DNA of 64,000 nt from Oleidesulfovibrio sp047973035 (GTDB lineage Bacteria > Desulfobacterota > Desulfovibrionia > Desulfovibrionales > Desulfovibrionaceae): the NCBI RefSeq assembly GCF_047973035.1, contig NZ_JBKEBF010000020.1:124001-188000 (forward strand). The letters run 5' to 3'. The notes under the pieces are model-generated. The model worked only from the letters and a program-made list of their open reading frames with translations. It was not told where the DNA came from and did not search any database. Below are positions 16,701 to 25,318 of the stretch, in pieces. Numbering within the stretch: the stretch's first letter is position 1; every line of letters starts with the position of its first letter. The position numbers were made by a program, and so were the translations under genes.

Positions 16701-18167
16701 TTATGATTCCTTTCCGCAAGGCTTGCCCTGATGCCCGAACAGAAAGCACAATGCACTTTGTACCTTTGTGGAGAACAGCTTCTCTGACAGCAGGCTTCCT
16801 GCCACACGTTTATTAATCTCTCCCAGTGTAGGATACGGATGTACAGCCCCTGCAACAGCTGAAAGTGAAATATTTCCGGCTTTGATTGCCACCCATTGAT
16901 TTATAAGTTCTCCGGCATGAGGGCCGCAGATCTGCACTCCCAGAACTTTTTCACGCGCATTCAGAAGCATTTTTACCCGCCCTTCCGGTTCACTTTCAGC
17001 CAGCGCTCTGTCATTACTGCTGAAGGCCTCTGTCCGGACGGAGTATTGCAGCCCTGCGGCTTTTGCCACGCGCTCGTTCATACCGATAGAGGCAAGTTCC
17101 GGCTCTGTAAATGTACACCAGGGCATATTTGTATAATCCGCCTTACGAGGCAGGCGGAAAACAGCATTGGCAATGATGATGCCCCCCTCATAACCGGCAG
17201 CATGCGTAAACTGAAACTTTCCGGTCACATCTCCGGCAGCAAAGATATGCGGTATATTTGTCCGCATGCGTGCATCAACAGGCACCCCGCGGGCAGAATA
17301 AGAGACTCCGGCATTTTCCAGATGCAAACCTTCAACGTTAGGCTTGCGTCCCAGTGCTACCAGTAGTTCCGAAGCCTTCAGAAGTTTTTCTTCCCCTTTA
17401 TGCAGCAGGCGAACGTGTACGCTACCCGCGCTACGCTCTACATGCTGCAAAGAGGTGCCGGTCAGAATAAGCACCCCTTCGCTTTCCAGCCTCTGCTGAA
17501 CAATAGCGGCCATATCTTCATCTTCACGGGTCAAGACCTGATCCGAGCGCTGAACCACTGTCACCTCTGTTCCGAGGCGCTGGAAAGCCTGCGCCATTTC
17601 CAGCGCAATCGGCCCTCCTCCCAGAACGATCAGCGACTCCGGAAGCCCGGAGAGAGAAAAAATTTCTTTATTGGTCAGAAATCCGGCTTCTGTCAGGCCG
17701 GAAACAGGAGGTATAGCAGCAGAAGATCCTGTAGCAACAACAATCTTGGCACCGGTAGCGCACAAAACGCCACCCTGCCCTTTGACTTCCACCGTATGCT
17801 CATCCGTAAAGGCAGCTTGCCCGAACCGGACATCAGCTCCCATCCCAGTAAAGCGTTCAACGGAATCATGCACCTGAATTACAGCCTGAATATCTTTAAT
17901 ACGCCGTGCCACAGCGGCAAAATCAACAGGCGGCAGCGCGACATCGGGCAGCCCGTACTTAGAGGCTTGCTGCATTTGCCGCCGGACAGAGGCTGACCGG
18001 ATAAGTGCCTTACTGGGAACACAGCCATAGTGCAGGCAATCGCCGCCAAGGGCATGGTCCTGTTCAACCAAAAGAACCTTCGCCCCCAGCTGCGATGCGC
18101 CGGCAGTGACGGTAAGCCCCGCAGCACCGCCGCCTATAACAATTAAGTCGTAGTCATATTTAGGCAT
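16701..18167 (-). CDS. FAD-dependent pyridine nucleotide-disulfide oxidoreductase (mercuric reductase / dihydrolipoamide dehydrogenase-like)
   Basis: A 488-residue flavoprotein. Near the N terminus are the FAD-binding GGGAAGLTVT and the redox-active disulfide GGDCLHYGCVPSK. A second dinucleotide motif LGGGPIALEMAQ and GDVTGKFQFTHAAGYEG follow, then the C-terminal dimerisation domain with HPYPTLGEI. There is no C-terminal CC pair of true MerA and no 2-oxoacid dehydrogenase neighbours, so the disulfide substrate is unknown. The start was set at 18167 because AAGGAG lies 7 bases upstream. It overlaps the TVP38 gene by 8 bases. Such reductases are often paired with TVP38/TMEM64 membrane proteins, which suggests joint function, but the role is not established. 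Confidence 0.85.
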   Translation of the reverse strand: MPKYDYDLIVIGGGAAGLTVTAGASQLGAKVLLVEQDHALGGDCLHYGCVPSKALIRSASVRRQMQQASKYGLPDVALPPVDFAAVARRIKDIQAVIQVHDSVERFTGMGADVRFGQAAFTDEHTVEVKGQGGVLCATGAKIVVATGSSAAIPPVSGLTEAGFLTNKEIFSLSGLPESLIVLGGGPIALEMAQAFQRLGTEVTVVQRSDQVLTREDEDMAAIVQQRLESEGVLILTGTSLQHVERSAGSVHVRLLHKGEEKLLKASELLVALGRKPNVEGLHLENAGVSYSARGVPVDARMRTNIPHIFAAGDVTGKFQFTHAAGYEGGIIIANAVFRLPRKADYTNMPWCTFTEPELASIGMNERVAKAAGLQYSVRTEAFSSNDRALAESEPEGRVKMLLNAREKVLGVQICGPHAGELINQWVAIKAGNISLSAVAGAVHPYPTLGEINKRVAGSLLSEKLFSTKVQSALCFLFGHQGKPCGKES

Positions 18168-18870
18168 CAATGTTCTCCTTTTTGCCACGCCACGTGGCTA
18201 CCCTTTCCAGAACCTTACGAGCGGCCAGAGGAAAGATACCGAGCAATGCAAAAGAAAAGAGAAGTGACGGAGAAAGTATGCCAGAAAGCGAGTTGATGGC
18301 CCCCAGCTCGCTTCCTGCATTTACATAAACGACAGTTCCGGGAAGCATACCCAGCTGGGAAACCCAGTAAAACGTGGTAACGCGTATAGGAGTCAGCCCC
18401 ATGGCCAGATTAATAAGAAAAAAAGGAAAAACGGGCACTAATCGCAGAGAAAAAAGGTAAAAAGCACCATCCTTGCGAATGCCGTCATTAATGCGCATAA
18501 GACGATCTGCAAACCGCCGCTGCACCCAATCACGAAAAACAAAACGGGAGGCAAGACAAGCCAGAGTTGCACCGATAGTAGAGGCAAAAGAAACAGCGAC
18601 AAGCGTTGCCCAGAAGCCGAACAGCGCCGCACCGGCCAAAGTCATCACAGTGGCACCGGGAAGTGAGAGCGCCGTGACCACAATATAAATTGCCATGTAA
18701 ACGGCAATAAGCGACATGCCTTTTTCTGCATACAAAACGGCAAAATCGGCCTGAGACTGCTTTACATATTCCAGCGTAAAAAAACGGCCCCAGTCGTTAT
18801 ATAAAAATATACCGACAAACAGCACAACTACAGCAACCAGCGCAAGGCGCTTCAGCACCTCAGGTTTCAT
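18160..18870 (-). CDS. TVP38/TMEM64 (DedA-related, VTT domain) membrane protein
   Basis: A 236-residue inner-membrane protein with about six helices. The VTT/SNARE-associated core spans about 65-190, with the family features ALSLPGATVMTLAGAALFGFW and then FLFSLRLVPVFPFFLINLAMG-like sequence, including the conserved Arg and Pro residues. Relatives are implicated in lipid scrambling or membrane transport; the substrate is unknown. It is co-translated with the following disulfide reductase (8-base overlap). Confidence 0.85.
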   Translation of the reverse strand: MKPEVLKRLALVAVVVLFVGIFLYNDWGRFFTLEYVKQSQADFAVLYAEKGMSLIAVYMAIYIVVTALSLPGATVMTLAGAALFGFWATLVAVSFASTIGATLACLASRFVFRDWVQRRFADRLMRINDGIRKDGAFYLFSLRLVPVFPFFLINLAMGLTPIRVTTFYWVSQLGMLPGTVVYVNAGSELGAINSLSGILSPSLLFSFALLGIFPLAARKVLERVATWRGKKENIDA

Positions 18871-18914
18871 TCACACTCTCCTGCATTGCAACGCTCAGGC
18901 TGCGTTATGTACAA

Positions 18915-19898
18915 TTAGGCCACTACACCGGAAAGCTTGTCTGTTTTCAGCATCTGCACTCCGCACACTGCCGCCCCCCACAGTCCCGACTCTTCGTTTC
19001 TGTTCAGCTTGACGGGAACATTTTTAAGCAGATGTCCGTGAACGTCGCTCAGCACAAATTCGCGGCCGAATTCAGGGTGCATAACCAGCACTGGATTACC
19101 GGAAGCCAGCCCGCCGGCAATATACACTCCGCCTAGAGCCATGGTTTCCAGCACATAATCATGACATGCGCGACCATAAAAGCGGGCAAACCATTCCAGC
19201 ACCACAGGGTGCTGATCCAGTTTTTTTGCCACCTCGCGCGAAGACATTTTCTCTCCGGTATGAAACTGATGCAGCAAACGCAGACCGGTACCGGTTACAA
19301 CAAGATCTCCGATAACCTGAGGCCTTCCTGTTGTACTGCGGACAAATTCTGCAAATTCCATTTCTTCACGGTTTACAAACGGAAAAACAGAATGTCCCCC
19401 CTCGGAAGGAACAGTGATGTATCGTCCTACACCATCGCAAACCAGCAGGCACTTTCCAAGCCCTGTCCCACCGCCGATAACAGCAACAGGTGCTGCATCA
19501 ACAGCGGTTCCTTCCAGCACGGTTTCCGCATTTGCCACTGCGTCTGAAAGGCAGGCAAAGGCCTGAGCTTCAAAATCGTTTACCAGCCGGCCCCGCCGGA
19601 TAGCAAACTTACCGCACACAGTTCCCAGATCAACCGCCCATGACGCATTGGATATTTTGCAATACGTTCCGGATTTTTCAATAGCCCCTGCCACCGCAGC
19701 CACCATAACATCCGCGTCTTTGGGCAGCAGAGAAAAGCCTTTCTCTGCAAGCTCGCTCAGCAATCCGTCAAACGAGCCTGCATCCTGAGTGGAAAGCCAT
19801 ACGCTGTCATCAAAATGCAGAACGCCGCCATCATCCAGTCTGAAAGCAGCAAAACGGCTGTTTGTTCCACCGATATCAATAGCAAGAATACGCTTCAT
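18915..19898 (-). CDS. glk: Glucokinase
   Basis: Phosphorylates glucose to glucose 6-phosphate. The 327-residue protein has the N-terminal ATP/phosphate motif MKRILAIDIGGTNSRFAAF, the catalytic region NDFEAQAFA with its Asp, GGGTGLGKCLL, and the sugar-contact EGGHSVFP. GGVYIAGGLA follows near the C terminus. The start at 19898 was chosen because GAAGGAGG lies 4 to 7 bases upstream; a longer frame to 19949 has no support. It is the Glk family, not the ROK family, since the ROK zinc-Cys motif is absent. Together with glgP elsewhere in the window it fits glycogen and glucose use. Confidence 0.9.
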   Translation of the reverse strand: MKRILAIDIGGTNSRFAAFRLDDGGVLHFDDSVWLSTQDAGSFDGLLSELAEKGFSLLPKDADVMVAAVAGAIEKSGTYCKISNASWAVDLGTVCGKFAIRRGRLVNDFEAQAFACLSDAVANAETVLEGTAVDAAPVAVIGGGTGLGKCLLVCDGVGRYITVPSEGGHSVFPFVNREEMEFAEFVRSTTGRPQVIGDLVVTGTGLRLLHQFHTGEKMSSREVAKKLDQHPVVLEWFARFYGRACHDYVLETMALGGVYIAGGLASGNPVLVMHPEFGREFVLSDVHGHLLKNVPVKLNRNEESGLWGAAVCGVQMLKTDKLSGVVA

Positions 19899-20041
19899 GA
19901 CACCTCCTTCAAAAAAAACGGCCTGATATTGCTGCATATCATAGTGCAACAGTATCAGACCGCATCATAAACAACTTGGCAGAGTTCGCAAAGCAAGAAC
20001 CCTGAATGAAGAGCAGCCAGCACAGCAAACGGCATTGGCAG

Positions 20042-20389
20042 TTACTGAAACGGCATCACTTCCTCTGCCTCAACGTCATCGGCATTTCCCGACAGCAGTT
20101 CTATCATGTTGCGCAGGTGAATGTATGTTTCCGGAGGCATTCCCGTAAACCGCAACGCTGTCTCATCAGCATCCACTCTTGCCACTTGTGCATCAACAGA
20201 CAGGACAATACCGTTTTCCAGTGTCAGCAGAAAAGTGCACTCTGCACCTTCCGGCATAGGAGCCCCCGCAATGCACAAAGCACCTCGTAAACTCAAATCA
20301 AGTGTCTGAGCTAGACTTCTACTGCCCTGATATTCCAGATGGACAGAATACTGGGCGGGAACCCGCAGCCGTCTGCGTCTTTCGTCCAT
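20042..20389 (-). CDS. PilZ domain protein (c-di-GMP receptor)
   Basis: A 115-residue single-domain PilZ protein. The N-terminal arginine-rich switch RRRRLRVPA fits the RxxxR motif, and DLSLRGAL fits the D/NxSxxG motif, so both c-di-GMP contact sites are present. ATFLLTLENG-like and VARVDADETALRF stretches are the later strands. An acidic tail ends the protein. The ATG at 20389 follows GGAGG at 6 bases. No partner domain or neighbour tells its target. It is relevant to the c-di-GMP-type pair at the right edge of the window only as a sign that this signal is used. Confidence 0.85.
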   Translation of the reverse strand: MDERRRRLRVPAQYSVHLEYQGSRSLAQTLDLSLRGALCIAGAPMPEGAECTFLLTLENGIVLSVDAQVARVDADETALRFTGMPPETYIHLRNMIELLSGNADDVEAEEVMPFQ

Positions 20390-20419
20390 TCCAAACCTCC
20401 GTAACACAAGCTGGCCGAT

Positions 20420-21625
20420 CTAGAACTCCTCAGGTCGCCTTACATAAGGTTCAGGCAGAAGTTCAGACAGCATTCTTTCTTCATATACACCTTTTTCAGG
20501 TTCCAGAACAGAAAGTATACCACGTCCGAACTCATATAAAAACTGTCTGTCCGAAGCGGAAGGAGGAAGTACCCTGCCGTCGGAATCCACTGACACTATA
20601 GCCCTGATTCCGATGTCACCATCTGAAACGGCCTTCACCACTGCCGTCTTCAGTGCTGTCTGACTCAGGTTAAGCATAGGATTTTCAACATTGCAGCCGG
20701 TAAAAATTTTACCGGAATGGGTAAGGACAGCAGCCCCCAAAGCCACACGGGAATACGGAGCATAAGAATTAATCGTCGCCTGCTTGGCCTGCTTGATCAG
20801 TTCCTGCCGTTCTTCCGGCAGCAGTTCAGGCACAAACCATTTGCGGTAAATTCTGTCGTATTCACCGTTTCGCATGACTTCCAGCATGCCATCGTTCATC
20901 ATCTTGAGCAGTGCTGTCTGTTCCCTGTTCACGGCAAAAAACACATCCGTAATATTTAACGGCGTTCCCACGGTGGAAATACCGCCAAGCTTCAGCTTGT
21001 TTATATAGTAAGTGGCTGTTCTTTCCGGCCCCCCGTAAGCGACAACTTCATCGTTATACAACGCCTTCAGTGCATCAATCTTCGTGTTGAACAGCTTAAT
21101 GTTCAGTCCGCCAAATCCTTCCAGCACCCGCTGCTGCAACGAGCCCTTTTCCACTGCTACCCGCTGCCCCCGCAGCAAACGGACGTTACCGACCCGATTA
21201 TGATTTTTGGTGAACAGCATGATTCTGGAAGGCAGGGTAGGCCGTTCTGCAAAGCGGTACAGCAACTCGCGCTGAGGGGTTTTAGCCATTCCCGATGTAA
21301 CGCTGATATTACCTGCAGACAGTTCTACCAGCACCTGATCCCACGAAAGCGGTCGCAGGATCAGCTTTACCGGCTTGTCCCGCAAAATAGCCTGTAGCAG
21401 TTCCACATCAAACCCTGTAGGCACCCCTTGTGCCTCTTCAAAGGAAAACGGCGGAAACTCTCTGTCGAAACCATAAACTACTTTAAGAGGAGCCGCGGCA
21501 TGTGCAGGCTGATAACCAAGGAAGGGAACAACAATAAACGCAAACATAAACATCACGCATACCAGAGCCCGCGATGTTTTCTTATCATTACGGTATATCT
21601 GTGATTCAGCGGTATAAGACAACAT
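20420..21625 (-). CDS. Periplasmic solute-binding protein (SBP_bac_3) fused to a catalytically dead cytidine deaminase domain
   Basis: A 401-residue protein with a signal peptide or N-terminal membrane anchor (about 20-44, cleavage near AHAAAP). The periplasmic binding domain family 3 spans about 47-265 (FPPFSFEEAQGVPTGFDVELL and EYDRIYRKWF are typical). The last 125 residues match cytidine deaminase in order: YAPYS (288-292), GAAVLTHSGKIFTGCNVEN (297-315), TALKTAVVKAV, RQFLYEFG. All catalytic and zinc residues are changed: the C/H-A-E site reads T323-A-L325 and the P-C-x-x-C site reads P-S356-A-S-D359. The deaminase cannot be active and is exported. GAGGG precedes the ATG. The function is unknown; nucleoside or small-molecule sensing is one inference. 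Confidence 0.88.
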   Translation of the reverse strand: MLSYTAESQIYRNDKKTSRALVCVMFMFAFIVVPFLGYQPAHAAAPLKVVYGFDREFPPFSFEEAQGVPTGFDVELLQAILRDKPVKLILRPLSWDQVLVELSAGNISVTSGMAKTPQRELLYRFAERPTLPSRIMLFTKNHNRVGNVRLLRGQRVAVEKGSLQQRVLEGFGGLNIKLFNTKIDALKALYNDEVVAYGGPERTATYYINKLKLGGISTVGTPLNITDVFFAVNREQTALLKMMNDGMLEVMRNGEYDRIYRKWFVPELLPEERQELIKQAKQATINSYAPYSRVALGAAVLTHSGKIFTGCNVENPMLNLSQTALKTAVVKAVSDGDIGIRAIVSVDSDGRVLPPSASDRQFLYEFGRGILSVLEPEKGVYEERMLSELLPEPYVRRPEEF

Positions 21626-21745
21626 GAACTACCCTCGTATGTTTAAATGCGCATGGAGCCGCCTGTAGCGACACCATGTACCTGTACATATATCCTTTTC
21701 GGCATATGCGGGCTGTAGTTTAGCCCTAGGGTACATACGCCCTGC

Positions 21746-22525
21746 TCATCTCTTTACAAAAGCCTGTGCAGCGTACCATCGTACTATCTGCAGCGTACCG
21801 GGATCGGTAACAATCAACGGGAGCGGAACCAGCTGCGCAGGGGGAGTCATTTCCACCATACAAAGCGAGTCATCCAGACTGGTCGCATAGCCTTGCCGTA
21901 CAGCACCGGCAGCTTTCTGCTGACGCTGGGCGCCAACGTCCAACGACTCCATCATACCGATAATGCACGATGGTGCATGATTTACATTAACCAAGTGTAC
22001 TTTCCTGTTAATATCCGTAACACGCTGCATATAACCTTCATAGCCTAACCCGCGTCCTTTTACTCCATGCTCGGCAACATTCAGTTCAGGACCATCCATA
22101 TAACGCTCACAGGCTGCTGCAAACAATTTCCATGCACGGCATACAATCGCCCCGTAAGCTTTCTGCTTCAACCACCTTACCGGTAAAATTCGGGCAAGCT
22201 TCACCAAAACTAGGCCCGTCGTATCTACTTCACATACCTGACCACGGTCCGACGCGTCGTCAGATACGGCATACATATACAACTTGTTATCTACAGACAT
22301 CTCAAGCTCCGCTAAAAGGAGCTCCAGCAGCTGGCGCCCAAGCAGCCATTCCAAACGCAACAAAGCACAGCACGCATTATGCAACAACTCTTGCAGCATC
22401 GGCTCCTTAGCCTGCAAAGCTTCCATCTGCTTTTCTACTGCGCAACGTTCCCCAAAAAAACTATCTGCCATTTCGGTAAGCAGTTCTGTCTGCAAAGCTT
22501 CCGTGTAATCACGTTCGTACGCCAT
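21746..22525 (-). CDS. Unknown protein of 259 residues
   Basis: Not recognised. The start at 22525 was set by GAGGAG 9 bases upstream on the minus strand. There is no signal peptide and no clear membrane helix. The N-terminal half looks helical (MAYERDYTEALQTELLTEM, then MLQELLHNACCALLRLEWLLGRQLLELLLAELEM), and the middle half has VCEVDTTGLVLVKLARILPVRWLKQKAYGAIV. A later segment INRKVHLVNVNHAPSCIIGMM is strand-like. It diverges from pncC and is read independently. Confidence 0.65.
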   Translation of the reverse strand: MAYERDYTEALQTELLTEMADSFFGERCAVEKQMEALQAKEPMLQELLHNACCALLRLEWLLGRQLLELLLAELEMSVDNKLYMYAVSDDASDRGQVCEVDTTGLVLVKLARILPVRWLKQKAYGAIVCRAWKLFAAACERYMDGPELNVAEHGVKGRGLGYEGYMQRVTDINRKVHLVNVNHAPSCIIGMMESLDVGAQRQQKAAGAVRQGYATSLDDSLCMVEMTPPAQLVPLPLIVTDPGTLQIVRWYAAQAFVKR

Positions 22526-22645
22526 CAGAGTATCTCCTCTGGTCGTCAGATATGGCACTCTATCCGCAGCAGTCGCATGCAGCAACCGATTGCAGACATT
22601 GCCTGCCATAATCGCGCATGGTACGGCCTCATTAAAGGAGTAATC

Positions 22646-23134
22646 ATGAGTAAAACTAATCTGACCCAAGCCATAGAATTGCTGGGAAGCACACTGCTTG
22701 GCAAGGATATGATGCTGGCTACGGCAGAATCATGTACCGGCGGATTGATCGGGGCTTATCTTACATCCGTGGCAGGAAGTTCAAGCTGGTTTACAGGCGG
22801 TATTATTGCTTACTCCAACACCGTCAAACAGCATGTACTGGGTGTGAACGAGGAGGCCCTTGTCAGCTATGGTGCGGTAAGTGCCCCTGTCGTGGAAAAA
22901 ATGGCCGCTGGAGCCTGCCGGCTGCTGCATACTCAGGCTGCCATTGCAGTATCCGGCGTTGCTGGTCCTGCTGGTGGCTCCCCCCTCAAACCAGTGGGAA
23001 CCGTCTGGATTGGCTGGTGCGTGAACGGCCTTGTATCCAGTCAGCACTTTTTATTTGAGGGAGACAGAGAATCTGTAAGACTTCAGACAGTTGAGCAAGG
23101 GATTAACGGATTGCAGTTACTAATCAAAGTCTGA
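22646..23134 (+). CDS. pncC: Nicotinamide-nucleotide amidase (CinA C-terminal domain protein)
   Basis: Deamidates nicotinamide mononucleotide to nicotinate mononucleotide in NAD recycling. The 162-residue single-domain protein shows the family pattern ATAESCTGGLIGAYLTSVAGSS, with the catalytic Ser region, GGIIAYSNTVKQHVLGV, and SGVAGPAGGSPLKPVGTVWIG. There is no N-terminal molybdopterin-binding domain of full CinA. The ATG at 22646 follows AAAGGAG at 5 bases. The thpR gene follows about 80 bases downstream on the same strand. Confidence 0.9.
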   Translation: MSKTNLTQAIELLGSTLLGKDMMLATAESCTGGLIGAYLTSVAGSSSWFTGGIIAYSNTVKQHVLGVNEEALVSYGAVSAPVVEKMAAGACRLLHTQAAIAVSGVAGPAGGSPLKPVGTVWIGWCVNGLVSSQHFLFEGDRESVRLQTVEQGINGLQLLIKV

Positions 23135-23212
23135 GCACTCCTTTGAAACCTTGATTTCACAGGATCAGAAACACATTCAGAAAATACACGCAAATGTTGC
23201 CGAGAGGCAGTC

Positions 23213-23953
23213 ATGAACACTTTCGCAGCCCCGCAGCCAGACCCGATGAAAACAGCCATGAACGTTCAGACAAAAGAGTACGTCAGATTGTTCGCAGGAA
23301 TAGCCATGCCGGAAAAATACAAGCAGCTACTGGCAGACCTGCAACGGCGTATGAAACATCATATTATCAGGCCACCATGCACAGGGCTTAATATGCCCGC
23401 GATCAGCTGGGCCTGCGCAGAGACATGGCATCTGACATTACGGTTCATCGGCAATATACCGACACAAAACGTTCAGTCCATCATCGACAACTGCCATACT
23501 ATCAGCTGGAAACCGTTCACAATTACCCCCGGAGCAGGCGGCACTTTTCCATCTTTACACACCAAAACACCTACTCCCTCTGTCTTGTGGCTGGCACTCA
23601 AACAAGGTGAACACGAAGTTTCAGCTCTGGCAAAATCCGTCAATCAGGCGCTACAGCCTATCGGCATCGTGCCCGAAAAGCGTTCCTACCAGCCGCACCT
23701 TACAGTTGCCCGTATACGACGAAACAACAAGCCTGACAAAAAAGCCGTTGCATCAAGTGACGCAACGGCTCTGGCAACCAAAAATTCCCATACAGCGAAG
23801 CCTTATCTCACCTGCTGGAAATCAATCCTCGCGGAGGCGGGCCAGACCGTCTGGCCCCCATACCGCGTGGATAGATTTGTCCTTTGGCAAAGCAGGCTCA
23901 CCTCGCATGGTGCAGGTCACACTCCGCTTGCAGAATTTCATGCAACAATTTGA
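23213..23953 (+). CDS. thpR: RNA 2',3'-cyclic phosphodiesterase (2'-5' RNA ligase family)
   Basis: Two-histidine phosphoesterase that opens 2',3'-cyclic phosphates on RNA; long called 2'-5' RNA ligase. Both catalytic HxT motifs are present: HLTLRFIGN (about residue 73) and HLTVARIRR (about 161). An N-terminal FAGIAMP strand fits the fold. Between the second motif and the last strand is an insertion of about 30 residues rich in Lys, Ser and Ala, longer than usual. The pncC-thpR arrangement is seen in many bacteria. GAGAGG lies 5 bases before the ATG. Confidence 0.85.
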   Translation: MNTFAAPQPDPMKTAMNVQTKEYVRLFAGIAMPEKYKQLLADLQRRMKHHIIRPPCTGLNMPAISWACAETWHLTLRFIGNIPTQNVQSIIDNCHTISWKPFTITPGAGGTFPSLHTKTPTPSVLWLALKQGEHEVSALAKSVNQALQPIGIVPEKRSYQPHLTVARIRRNNKPDKKAVASSDATALATKNSHTAKPYLTCWKSILAEAGQTVWPPYRVDRFVLWQSRLTSHGAGHTPLAEFHATI

Positions 23954-24016
23954 AACATGGCTAAGCAGCTTCCTGCTTATGCAGCAAACAGAGGCCTTTT
24001 AAAGGTTGAACCACAC

Positions 24017-24499
24017 CTAGACTGAATAGTCGCCCCGATTGATTTTGAAGCGTTCCGTAGTGGTCATCACTTCAAGTTCATTCACCATCTGACCCATACC
24101 GGGGTGGCGCGCATCTAAATCAGGCACCGTCTGGCGAATTCGGGCGAGGTCATTTCCAATACTTTCCAAAGTGCTGTAGGCTGAACGCAAATCAGTGCCA
24201 GCCCCTTGCTGACCAATAATACGGGAATAATTTTCCCAATTGTCCAGCATGCCATCCAGCGAGTCTGCCACGCCGGAAAGCGGAACCGAAGACGCCTGCT
24301 GTGTGGTCTGTTGCACCATCAACAGCGGATTAACCGCTCCCGCTCCGGGAGGCGGCAGCGCGGCCTGCGCTTCTTCGGTACCTTCAGTGCCTTGCAGCTT
24401 ACCAGCCAGCAACGAATCAAAGCCCGGAGCAGCACTCCGTTGCTTTTTCTTCGCTTCTTCCTGCTGCAATGCCTGCAGTTGTTCGTTCGTAATCTTCAT
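24017..24499 (-). CDS. Unknown soluble protein of 160 residues
   Basis: Not recognised. The N terminus is a short charged helix (MKITNEQLQALQQEEAKKKQ), followed by a low-complexity Pro/Ala/Gln linker (about 40-70). A helical C-terminal half (about 75-160) is predicted, with DSLDGMLDNWENYSRIIG and STLESIGNDLARIRQTVPDL. No signal peptide or membrane segment. The pattern recalls small proteins linked to the flagellar or motility gene set, but nothing here proves that. AGGGGC precedes the ATG at 5 bases. Confidence 0.65.
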   Translation of the reverse strand: MKITNEQLQALQQEEAKKKQRSAAPGFDSLLAGKLQGTEGTEEAQAALPPPGAGAVNPLLMVQQTTQQASSVPLSGVADSLDGMLDNWENYSRIIGQQGAGTDLRSAYSTLESIGNDLARIRQTVPDLDARHPGMGQMVNELEVMTTTERFKINRGDYSV

Positions 24500-24672
24500 G
24501 GCCTGCCCCTGCTGTTAGGGTTTTGTTTTTTTAGAAGCAATAACCCTGCCAAGCCGCAACCAAAAGCTATTTATCTAAAATATATGCCAATACTACCAAA
24601 AAATGCGGCAAAAGATGCCGTTTCGCATACTATCCTGCCTGTATTGTTACGGCAGAATTTACGTCATGTCTA

Positions 24673-24701
24673 TTGCACCTGACAGCTGAACCCGCTATAT
24701 T
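24673..24701 (+). promoter_or_regulatory. Sigma-70-type promoter of the universal stress gene
   Basis: TTGCAC (24673-24678) and TATATT (24696-24701) are 17 bases apart, about 60 bases before the start of the uspA-like gene. The gap 24500-24760 holds nothing else recognisable. Confidence 0.6.
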
Positions 24702-24760
24702 ATTAGAAAGAATAATATCCGCGCCTTAAGGCGTTCATCATTCAAGGCCAAGGAGGCTCT

Positions 24761-25210
24761 ATGCTCGCCATAAAAAAAATACTCTGCGCAGTTGACTTTT
24801 CCAATCACAGCAAGGCGGTAGCAGAATATGCCCGACTGTTTGCCAAGCCTCTGGGAGCAGAGGTCATTGTCGTTTACGCGGCCCCCTCGCTTAGTCAGTA
24901 TGTAGGATTTCATGTTCCTACTGCATCCATCGAAACCCTTGTAGGTGAAATTGTAACCGGTGCGGAAAAAACGATGGATGCCTTTGTTACAGAAAACTTT
25001 GCCGACGTTAAGGCTTCCGGTCGCGTTGTCACCGGTTATGCTGCAGAAGAAATTCTCAGCGTTGCTGAAACCGAAAAAGTTGACATGGTAATAATGGGTA
25101 CCCATGGCCGCAAAGGTTTTGACCGCATTCTCTTCGGTTCCGTAGCAGAAAAAGTAGTAAAAAGTGCCAATATGCCGGTGTTGACCATTCGACCCGAAAA
25201 TGAAGAGTAG
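24761..25210 (+). CDS. Universal stress protein (UspA family, ATP-binding type)
   Basis: A 149-residue single Usp domain. It starts with the typical IKKILCAVDFSNHSKAVAEYA strand-helix and ends with the nucleotide-binding motif MGTHGRKGFDRILFGSVAEKVVKSANMPVLTI, which fits G-x2-G-x9-G-S. So it belongs to the ATP-binding branch. The ligand-related function is unknown. AAGGAGG precedes the ATG; it has its own promoter and terminator, so it is a single-gene unit. Confidence 0.9.
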   Translation: MLAIKKILCAVDFSNHSKAVAEYARLFAKPLGAEVIVVYAAPSLSQYVGFHVPTASIETLVGEIVTGAEKTMDAFVTENFADVKASGRVVTGYAAEEILSVAETEKVDMVIMGTHGRKGFDRILFGSVAEKVVKSANMPVLTIRPENEE

Positions 25211-25213
25211 CAA

Positions 25214-25287
25214 TTACGGGCTGCTTGCCCCGTAACGCCAGCTGGATTATTCATTGGGGCGGTTCACCGGAACCGTCCCTTTTATTT
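25214..25287 (+). terminator. Two hairpins and intrinsic terminator after the universal stress gene
   Basis: A first stem TTACGGG/CCCCGTAA lies near 25214-25236. The second, GGGGCGGTTC (25256-25265) / GAACCGTCCC (25270-25279), is followed by TTTTATTT and is the likely terminator. Confidence 0.8.
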
Positions 25288-25318
25288 GATAAGTCAGTAC
25301 ACACTAAAGGAGCGCCCC

